NCBI RefSeq assembly: GCF_002165625.1
Contig: NZ_NGNS01000013.1
Location: 1 to 64,000, forward strand
Length of the DNA stretch: 64,000 nt
Source of the DNA: Neiella marina
Lineage (GTDB): Bacteria > Pseudomonadota > Gammaproteobacteria > Enterobacterales > Neiellaceae
Direction: 5' to 3'
This document shows, piece after piece, positions 57,272 to 64,000 of the stretch. The notes beneath the pieces were generated by a model that worked only from the letters and a program-made list of their open reading frames with translations, did no database searches and had not been told where the DNA came from. Within the stretch, counting starts at the first letter, position 1. Each line of letters starts with the position of its first letter. Both the position numbers and the translations under genes were made by a program.

Positions 57272-57718
57272 ATGGCTGTTGCTGCTCTTTTCTGGACCAG
57301 CTTCTTGGCTGCCACATTGTTACCTGGTGGCTCAGAAGCAGCATTAATCCTCGCTTGGCAACAGCAATGGGGCGCGCCCATTAGTCTTTTCCTTGCCGCT
57401 AGTATAGGTAACACTCTCGGCGGCTTGGTGACATTCTGGATGGGCTGGCAAGCTCGCAAACTAAAAACTCTCGAACAACTCAACGCCAACGCGTCAGCAC
57501 GTCAACAGCAGGTTCTAGCATGGCTGCAGCATCATGGTCATTGGGCGTTATTGCTCAGTTGGGCACCGGTAGTCGGCGATTTGCTGTGTCTAGCTGGCGG
57601 CTGGTTAAAACTCAACCCTTGGCTTAGCGCAGTCGCCTTGCTGATTGGAAAATCACTGCGCTACTTAATTGTTTTGGCGGCAGCATCATTGCTATTCAAT
57701 GATCTGAGTTTGCTCTAA
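57272..57718 (+). CDS. YqaA/DedA-family (VTT domain) membrane protein
   Basis: 148 residues with four hydrophobic segments. The family features are LPGGSEAALILAW near the start, GNTLGGLVTFWMG and SWAPVVGDLLCLAGGWLKL, the last being the conserved re-entrant loop of the VTT/DedA group. YqaA-like proteins are small inner-membrane proteins of uncertain function, perhaps lipid scrambling or transport by analogy with DedA. The ribosome site is poor; a TTG at 57263 is an alternative start. It lies 35 bases after the preceding gene. Confidence 0.8.
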   Translation: MAVAALFWTSFLAATLLPGGSEAALILAWQQQWGAPISLFLAASIGNTLGGLVTFWMGWQARKLKTLEQLNANASARQQQVLAWLQHHGHWALLLSWAPVVGDLLCLAGGWLKLNPWLSAVALLIGKSLRYLIVLAAASLLFNDLSLL

Positions 57719-57785
57719 TAAGGTTGCAATTCGCTCACCAGACGGTACCTTGGGAGTTGATTTGATTTAGCCACTAACGAGATAT

Positions 57786-58184
57786 ATGACTGCTCCTTCA
57801 GGACGATTACTTGCAGCCGCCATCATTATTGCGACCTTAGCTTCTTGTTCCAGCAGTCCAGCTGACAAGGGTTACGACATTGAAAGCCAGTTGATGATTG
57901 ATAATCAATCGTCTCCGATTAGCTTCAACTATCAAGCATTGATTACGCCACACAAAGTCGATCAGGATGAGCCGAGGTCTCGAAGTATCTACGATCGTAT
58001 CTTGCCGCCCGAGGAGCCTTATCAACTCAGCGAGCCAAGTAATGCTAAAGTACTGCGCGAACATCAGGCGCTGAACGATTTGGAATCGCTACTTGAAATC
58101 CGTGGGTCCTGCTCGCGTAATTATGTCATTGACGAACTTCAGCATCAGCAATACCAAATAATAATCAAAGGGCATTGCCAATAG
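57786..58184 (+). CDS. Small predicted lipoprotein, function unknown
   Basis: 132 residues. The N-terminus LLAAAIIIATLASC ends in a lipobox with Cys about 21, followed by SSSPADKG. The mature protein has two Cys near the C-terminus (GSCSRNY and GHCQ) that could form a disulfide, fitting a periplasmic location. No family recognised. It is convergent with the MAPEG gene, with only five bases between the stops. Confidence 0.7.
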   Translation: MTAPSGRLLAAAIIIATLASCSSSPADKGYDIESQLMIDNQSSPISFNYQALITPHKVDQDEPRSRSIYDRILPPEEPYQLSEPSNAKVLREHQALNDLESLLEIRGSCSRNYVIDELQHQQYQIIIKGHCQ

Positions 58185-58189
58185 GCATC

Positions 58190-58594
58190 CTAGCCGAGCA
58201 AACTAGCGACGCTCACAGCGAGCAACCATATCGCGCCAACAAACAGCACAACAAAAGTGGCCACCGTACCAAACATTCGACCTTTGGATTCACCCGCATT
58301 TGCCGACAGACCAATCGCATGAAGGACGCGACCGATAAATAGTAGCGCTCCGAGCACAAACAAGCCAACCACGTGAGCTTGCTGCCACTCCAGCGCCGCC
58401 ATAATTAACAAGCACAATGGCACATATTCGATAAAGTTACTTTGGACCCGAATCGCTCGCTTGAGCTGACTGACCTCGCCGTCACCAATACCGACTTGGT
58501 GACGCATCCGAAGCCGAATGACGGCAACTGACAACAGCAGCAAAAGCAAACCATGAAGCGCAACAAATAAACCTGTCACCATACCAATTACCAT
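58190..58594 (-). CDS. MAPEG-family membrane protein
   Basis: 134 residues with four hydrophobic helices. The family pattern is RAIRVQSNFIEYVPLCLLIMAALE followed by GRVLHAIGLS. MAPEG relatives include glutathione-dependent enzymes in eukaryotes; bacterial ones are mostly of unknown activity. The first start codon overlaps the end of hemH by seven bases; a second ATG at 58582 would avoid the overlap. Either way the gene is coupled to hemH. Confidence 0.85.
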   Translation of the reverse strand: MVIGMVTGLFVALHGLLLLLLSVAVIRLRMRHQVGIGDGEVSQLKRAIRVQSNFIEYVPLCLLIMAALEWQQAHVVGLFVLGALLFIGRVLHAIGLSANAGESKGRMFGTVATFVVLFVGAIWLLAVSVASLLG

Positions 58595-59583
58595 CCGTTA
58601 AGTTGTTCTGCCACCAGCACCGACAATAGCTTGATATGGCAAGGGGAGTCATTGAGCGCCCCGATATAGCGGTACTGCTCGCCACCGGCTTCGACAAATA
58701 CTTCTTTGTTTTCTTCGGCGATTTCTTCCAGTGTCTCAAGACAATCAGCAGCAAAAGCTGGGCACATGATATCAACCGATTTAGTCCCCTTTGCCGGCAA
58801 ACTCTCAAGTGTTTCATCGGTGTATGGCTGCAACCAAGGCTCTCGGCCAAATCGCGATTGATAGGTCAGCTGCCATTGCTCAGGTTTTAACTCCAAAGCG
58901 TTGGCAACCGCTTCGGCAGTTGCTTCACAGTGCTTTGGATACGGGTCGCCGAGCTTGGCATAACGTTGAGGAATACCGTGGAAAGACATCATCAACAAAT
59001 CACTACGGCCATGCTGTTGCCAGTGGCTTTTGACTGAGCCAGCTAATGCTTTGATATACAACGGATGATGGTAATAATGGTGCACCATACGCAGCTCAGG
59101 AATATGGCGAATATTGGCGACGGCAGCATTCACTGCGTCTGCCACCGAGGCAGTGGTGGTAGCCGAATATTGGGGGTACATTGGCATCACGACAATCCGT
59201 TCAACCCCAGCCTGTTGCAGTCGCGCCATCGCATCAGGAATTGATGGGTTACCGTAGGTCATTGCCAGCTCTACTGGGCAGTCAATACCAAAATCAATTA
59301 ATAGCCGCTGTTGCAATGCCGAAGCCTGTGCCTGGCCAATGGTTCGCAGTGGCGAATCATCCTGCCAAATGGTCTGATAGGCTTTGGCTACCTTGGGGCT
59401 ACGGATTGGTAGAATAATGCCATTTAGCACCGGCCACCATATTGGCCGCGGCACATCGACAACGCGCTTGTCGGACAAAAATTGTTTCAGGTAACGGCGC
59501 ACGGCCGAGGCGGTTGGCTCATCAGGAGTACCTAAGTTGACCAGCAGCACACCATACTTTTGAGTTTCTAATTGCAAATCCAT
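58588..59583 (-). CDS. hemH: Ferrochelatase
   Basis: 331 residues; inserts Fe2+ into protoporphyrin IX, the last step of heme synthesis. Motifs are LLVNLGTPDEPT at the N-terminus, PMYPQYSATTTA, the active-site His in SFHGIPQRY and the Glu-rich metal segment ETLEEIAEEN. Length fits E. coli HemH (320). In E. coli it follows adk; here the S9 peptidase and a small lipoprotein gene lie between them in the opposite orientation. Confidence 0.97.
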   Translation of the reverse strand: MDLQLETQKYGVLLVNLGTPDEPTASAVRRYLKQFLSDKRVVDVPRPIWWPVLNGIILPIRSPKVAKAYQTIWQDDSPLRTIGQAQASALQQRLLIDFGIDCPVELAMTYGNPSIPDAMARLQQAGVERIVVMPMYPQYSATTTASVADAVNAAVANIRHIPELRMVHHYYHHPLYIKALAGSVKSHWQQHGRSDLLMMSFHGIPQRYAKLGDPYPKHCEATAEAVANALELKPEQWQLTYQSRFGREPWLQPYTDETLESLPAKGTKSVDIMCPAFAADCLETLEEIAEENKEVFVEAGGEQYRYIGALNDSPCHIKLLSVLVAEQLNGW

Positions 59584-59769
59584 CAGTCAGTTACTTCTCC
59601 TTGGAGATTGCATCAGTGTACGGGATCAAGTTACCTTTGGACCAGCGAAAGCTGAACATTGTCACCGACATTAGCTGTCCAAATCACACAAACGTTTAAG
59701 CCGTTTGGCATACCCTTTAATGTTGTTTAAAGTGCATGAAGATCAATATATTGTTCAAGGATTCGAACG

Positions 59770-61743
59770 ATGCGTCACATTTTATTATTCGCTTCATTAT
59801 TAGCCTCTGTCACTCTCCACGCTAGCGTTGCCTACGCCCAACCAAGTGACCAACTGACCGCCGTCACGCCTCTGGTGCCACTGGAAGTTTTTGGCTACCT
59901 GCCGGCCAAAACAATGATGAAAATTTCGCCATCAGGACAACGACTCGTCTACCGCGATACATCAAGGGGCAAGGATATCCTCACTGTGATTGACTTGACT
60001 AAGTCTGAAGTGATTGGCGCCTTGGATCTTTCCAGCATCCGCACCGATGAACTTTACTTCCTCAGCGAGCAGCAAATCGTCATTCGCTCCACTCAGCATC
60101 GGCGGATTCGAGGATACTCTGGCTCTCATGATGTCAGCACCGCATTCTTGTTTGATCTGAACACCAACAAAATTCAGCAAATGCTGACTCCAGGCAAGGG
60201 TATTCACAAAGGTCAAACCGGCCTCGGAGATATTGTTGCGCTATCGAGTGATCTCGCTTGGGCTTACATGCCCGCGTTTTTGAGTAACGAGCGAAATCCT
60301 AACTCACCCTCTTATGGTTTGGTTCGGGTCAAACTTGACTCACCGAAACGGACCCCGCGAGCAGTACATAAAGGAACGGTCAACTCCCTCGACTTTTTTC
60401 TCGACCAGAATGACCAGTTGCTAGCACGGGAACGATACGATGAATACCGCAACCGTCACATTGTAGAAGCCTATGACGATGGACAATGGCGCACTGTTTA
60501 TGAGGAAACCACCGATTACATCAACAAGGGCATTGCTGGTATTACTCCGGATTACAAAGCACTGGTGATGTCGGCAGTTGCCGAATCCGGCCATCGCGCA
60601 TACTACCGATTGGAGTTGGCCGACGGCAGCATTACCGGCCCCATATTCTCTCGCCAAGACGCCAGTGTCGCAGGACTGTTGACCGATACCGACCGCGTTG
60701 TCGCAGGCGTCCGTTATGCCGGATTCCAGCCAAGCTATGAGTTTTTCGACACCAAACTCAACAAGCTTTTTTCGGCGATTACCAAAGCAATGCCGGACGA
60801 CTCGATGACGTTAGTCGACTATACGCCTGATTGGCGAACGATGCTGTTTTACGTCGAAGGCATGGGAATACCCGGCGAGTATTATTTGTTTAGCGACGGG
60901 GAATTCACTTTTGTCGCCTCATCACGGCCGCAACTGAAGGCTGAACAAGTCAACCCTGTCGAAGTATTCAGCTATCAAGCCAGAGATGGCTTAACCATCC
61001 CCGCCCTGTTGACTCGACCTGCCCATATTGAAAGCAGTCAACCGCTACCGGCCATTATGATGCCGCATGGCGGGCCTGAGTCATACGACAGAAAGGGCTT
61101 TGATTGGTTAGCCCAGTATTTTGCCAGCCGCGGGTTCCTGGTGATCCAACCACAGTTTCGGGGCTCTTGGGGTTTTGGTCTCGAACATGTACTCAAAGGG
61201 CGCGGCGAGTGGGGTAAAAAAATGCAGGACGATCTAACCGACGCGGTCACTCTGCTAGCCCAACAAGGTCAGCTCGATGCCAATCGGGTGTGTATTGTTG
61301 GCGCAAGTTACGGAGGCTACGCGGCGTTGGCAGGGGCGACTTTCACGCCAGATGTTTATCAGTGTGCGGTGTCGATCAACGGCATCGCTGATTTAGAGAT
61401 GATGCTAGATAGGGAAAAGCGCGAAAATAGACGCCGAGATTCTATTGTCGCTTACTGGGAAGACGCCATGGCCAATGGCAAGGCGAGTGATGAGTATCTT
61501 GAGTCTGTCTCTCCCATTCATCATGCCACTAACATTAATGCGCCGATTTTGCTTATCCATGGCAACATCGATGAAGTGGTGGATATTGAGCAGTCAGAAG
61601 ACATGTATAAAAAGCTCAAGAAGCTCGGCAAAGAGGTGACCTTTGTTGAGCTCGATGATGAAGGCCACTACTTGAGCAAAAACGAAACCCGACTGCAAAC
61701 GCTGAAGGCTATCGATAGCTTTATTCACAGCCATGTGAACTAG
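59770..61743 (+). CDS. Secreted S9-family prolyl oligopeptidase-type peptidase
   Basis: 657 residues with a signal peptide (LLFASLLASVTLHASVAYAQ). A beta-propeller-like N-terminal region (about 30-390) precedes the alpha/beta hydrolase domain. The catalytic Ser is in GASYGGYAAL (about 517), Asp in HGNIDEVVDIEQ and His in DDEGHYL. This matches S9C-type acylaminoacyl/dipeptidyl peptidases acting in the periplasm or outside. It is inserted between hemH and adk, and is followed by the 22-codon lipoprotein gene. Confidence 0.92.
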   Translation: MRHILLFASLLASVTLHASVAYAQPSDQLTAVTPLVPLEVFGYLPAKTMMKISPSGQRLVYRDTSRGKDILTVIDLTKSEVIGALDLSSIRTDELYFLSEQQIVIRSTQHRRIRGYSGSHDVSTAFLFDLNTNKIQQMLTPGKGIHKGQTGLGDIVALSSDLAWAYMPAFLSNERNPNSPSYGLVRVKLDSPKRTPRAVHKGTVNSLDFFLDQNDQLLARERYDEYRNRHIVEAYDDGQWRTVYEETTDYINKGIAGITPDYKALVMSAVAESGHRAYYRLELADGSITGPIFSRQDASVAGLLTDTDRVVAGVRYAGFQPSYEFFDTKLNKLFSAITKAMPDDSMTLVDYTPDWRTMLFYVEGMGIPGEYYLFSDGEFTFVASSRPQLKAEQVNPVEVFSYQARDGLTIPALLTRPAHIESSQPLPAIMMPHGGPESYDRKGFDWLAQYFASRGFLVIQPQFRGSWGFGLEHVLKGRGEWGKKMQDDLTDAVTLLAQQGQLDANRVCIVGASYGGYAALAGATFTPDVYQCAVSINGIADLEMMLDREKRENRRRDSIVAYWEDAMANGKASDEYLESVSPIHHATNINAPILLIHGNIDEVVDIEQSEDMYKKLKKLGKEVTFVELDDEGHYLSKNETRLQTLKAIDSFIHSHVN

Positions 61744-61885
61744 CTTCGGCATTGGGCTCTGTAACTGAGAATCAGTTCTGCAATTGGGTGCGAATGGTCA
61801 CACAACAAACAGCTTAATTTGTATTAAATCGATGGCTTGGTTAGCTTCAGGGCAGGCAAAATATTAAACCTCTAGGAGCTACCCC

Positions 61886-61954
61886 ATGAAACGACTATTC
61901 GGCTTATTGGCATTCCTATCGCTGGCTGCCTGCGCCTCCATCGTCTACGTGTAG
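61886..61954 (+). CDS. 22-residue lipoprotein
   Basis: A tiny gene that begins MKRLFGLLAFLSL and has lipobox LAAC with Cys at residue 16; the mature lipopeptide would be only seven residues, CASIVYV. AGGAG stands seven bases before the ATG and a strong terminator follows 17 bases after the stop, so it looks like a complete expression unit. It is near in form to entericidin-type micro-lipoproteins but has no sequence match I know. It lies 142 bases after the S9 peptidase gene. Confidence 0.7.
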   Translation: MKRLFGLLAFLSLAACASIVYV

Positions 61955-61970
61955 GGCAAACGAATTCGAC

Positions 61971-61999
61971 AAAAAAACCGCCAATTCGGCGGTTTTTTT
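61971..61999. terminator. Bidirectional terminator between the micro-lipoprotein gene and adk
   Basis: Stem ACCGCC / GGCGGT with a five-base loop, seven A before and seven T after, so it works for both convergent genes. Confidence 0.92.
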
Positions 62000-62020
62000 A
62001 TTGCTGTTAGGCTGCGCTGA

Positions 62021-62680
<660 letters not shown>

Positions 62681-62707
62681 CTATTTTATAAATTGATTAA
62701 AAACTAA

Positions 62708-62758
62708 AACCCCGCGGATCCTAGCAGGCAATGCTGCAATTAGAAAATCCACGGGGTT
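62708..62758 (-). terminator. htpG terminator
   Basis: AACCCCGCGGAT and ATCCACGGGGTT pair with one mismatch around a 27-base loop; on the minus strand TTTTAG and TTTTT follow. It lies 48 bases past the htpG stop. Confidence 0.7.
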
Positions 62759-62805
62759 AGACATTTGGCGTAGGCGCCAACCTATCGCCGTCTTTAAATT
62801 GGATT

Positions 62806-64000
62806 TTAGCCTTGGTTAAGCAACAACTTATTGACCCGAGCCACGAAAGAAGCAGGATCATCCAGCGTGCCTTGCTCTGCCAAAGTCGCTTGGTCCAACA
62901 GCAATTGACTCCACTCGGCGAAGGTATCTTCCGCTTGCAGGGCATCCATTTGCTTGACCAGATCGTGCTCTGGGTTTACTTCCAGAATGAACTTCTGCTC
63001 TGGTACCGGCTGACCAGCAGCCTTCATCAGCTTAACCATCTGGCTCGACATGTCGTGCTCATCAACCACGATACAGGCTGGCGAATTGGTCAAACGATGC
63101 GTGACGCGGACTTCTTTCACTGCTTCACCCAGTGACGTCTTAATTCGCTCAACCAAGCCTTCCGACGATTCTTCCAAGGCCTTTTGCGCCTCTTTGTCAG
63201 CATCATCTTCAAGATCGCCAAGATCCAGAGCGCCGCGGGTCACTGAAACTAACTGTTTGCCATCAAACTCGTTTAAGTGACTGATTAACCACTCATCAAC
63301 GCGCTCAGACATCAGCAGCACTTCAACGCCTTTCTTGCGGAATACTTCTAAGTGAGGGCTGCTCTTGGCAGAGTTAAAGCTGTCAGCAACCACATAGTAA
63401 ATCTTGTCCTGACCTTCTTTCATGCGCTCAATATAGTCAGCCAAGGCAACAGTTTGCTCTGCCGTGTCATTTTCAGTTGAAGCAAAGCGCAACAAGCCAG
63501 CAATTTTTTCTTTGTTGGCAGCATCTTCAGCCGGGCCTTCTTTCAGCACGTTACCGAATTCTTTCCAGAATTCCTGATACTTGTCGGCGTCTTTCTTCGC
63601 TAGTTTTTCCAGCATTTGCAGCACGCGCTTGGTACAAGCTTTGCGCATGGCATCGGTGACTTTGCTGTCTTGCAGTAATTCACGCGACACGTTCAGTGGC
63701 AGATCATTGGAATCCAGCACACCTTTGACAAAACGCAGGTAGGTAGGCATGAACTGCTCGGCGTCGTCCATGATGAACACGCGTTGCACGTAGAGCTTAA
63801 GACCGTGCTTAGACTCTCGGTTCCACATATCGAATGGCGCGCGCTTTGGAATAAACAGCAAGCTGGTGTAATCGTGAGTGCCTTCGACACGGTTGTGAGA
63901 CCAAGTCATTGGCGCTTCAAAGTCGTGAGAAATATGGCGGTAAAACTCACCGTACTCGTCGTCAGAAATATCTGATTTTTCGCGAGTCCATAACGCCTTT
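62806..64000 (-). CDS. htpG: Chaperone HtpG (Hsp90), 3' part, cut by the window edge
   Basis: About 397 C-terminal residues of the ATP-dependent chaperone are present; the frame stays open to position 64000 without a stop, so the gene continues beyond the window. The first ATG in view (63909) is internal, because upstream codons read [20 protein letters not shown] and HISHDF, a conserved HtpG segment. The rest shows WSHNRVEG, the middle domain with LNVSREL and the C-terminal dimerisation domain. The N-terminal ATPase domain is outside. Position before adk is the usual gammaproteobacterial order. Confidence 0.96.
   Translation of the reverse strand, partial: KALWTREKSDISDDEYGEFYRHISHDFEAPMTWSHNRVEGTHDYTSLLFIPKRAPFDMWNRESKHGLKLYVQRVFIMDDAEQFMPTYLRFVKGVLDSNDLPLNVSRELLQDSKVTDAMRKACTKRVLQMLEKLAKKDADKYQEFWKEFGNVLKEGPAEDAANKEKIAGLLRFASTENDTAEQTVALADYIERMKEGQDKIYYVVADSFNSAKSSPHLEVFRKKGVEVLLMSERVDEWLISHLNEFDGKQLVSVTRGALDLGDLEDDADKEAQKALEESSEGLVERIKTSLGEAVKEVRVTHRLTNSPACIVVDEHDMSSQMVKLMKAAGQPVPEQKFILEVNPEHDLVKQMDALQAEDTFAEWSQLLLDQATLAEQGTLDDPASFVARVNKLLLNQG

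Overview
The window looks like chromosomal DNA of a marine gammaproteobacterium of the Alteromonadales type. Evidence: the gltX / tRNA-Val / ligA-zipA / cysZ neighbourhood and the htpG-adk-hemH order are typical of gammaproteobacteria. A true smc gene stands next to zipA and ligA where enterics rely on MukB. The accessory genes (GH16 glucanase with a GlyGly-CTERM tail, TonB receptor with surface lipoprotein, S9 peptidase, CE2-like esterase) fit a polysaccharide- and peptide-degrading heterotroph. No genus can be assigned from the sequence alone. I see no phage, insertion sequence, integron or CRISPR array.

Layout. 1-2480: gltX (minus), a repeat-rich spacer, then three tRNA-Val(UAC) genes with promoter and terminator. 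2527-4884: secreted alpha/beta hydrolase and a REC-REC-GGDEF protein. 4965-11402: ligA, zipA and a very glutamine-rich smc. 11675-13711: secreted multidomain GH16 enzyme behind two palindromic operator-like sites. 13913-16295: NarL-type two-component pair and a divergent exported DUF2141 protein. 16394-17149: cysZ. 17405-21376: a two-gene assimilatory nitrate reductase operon behind a sigma-54 promoter and two NtrC boxes, convergent with an Amt-PAS-GGDEF-EAL fusion (21479-24526). 24804-29149: RND efflux pair. 29237-31758: dgkA, TauE/SafE permease, CPA1 antiporter. 32078-34967: cysK and asnB. 35185-38773: glutathione-dependent formaldehyde detoxification (frmA, fghA), a SnoaL-like protein and a CE2-like esterase. 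38845-42693: Aer-like chemoreceptor, dual-specificity phosphatase, unknown exported protein. 42746-50886: PhoD-like phosphatase, TonB-dependent receptor and an internally duplicated lipoprotein; Pho-box-like repeats lie upstream of the lipoprotein. 51303-53591: peroxiredoxin-glutaredoxin hybrid and a disulfide reductase behind a well-formed OxyR site. 53637-54472: tandem array of structured ~272-bp repeats. 54470-59583: MRJP-like protein, lipoprotein esterase, small proteins, MAPEG protein, hemH. 59770-64000: S9 peptidase, a 22-residue lipoprotein gene, adk and the 3' part of htpG, cut by the window edge.

How parts work together. The nitrogen block pairs nitrate assimilation under apparent NtrC/sigma-54 control with a fused ammonium sensor/c-di-GMP enzyme. 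The oxidative-stress block pairs a hybrid peroxidase with a flavoprotein carrying a C-terminal cysteine cluster. The phosphate-like block combines a phosphatase, TonB receptor and surface lipoprotein. The least explained structure is a dispersed family of modular, hairpin-forming intergenic repeats at three places (about 1760-2010, 44820-45160 and 53637-54472). Their stems differ between copies with compensating changes while loop and core are kept, so they may act as folded RNA or DNA.
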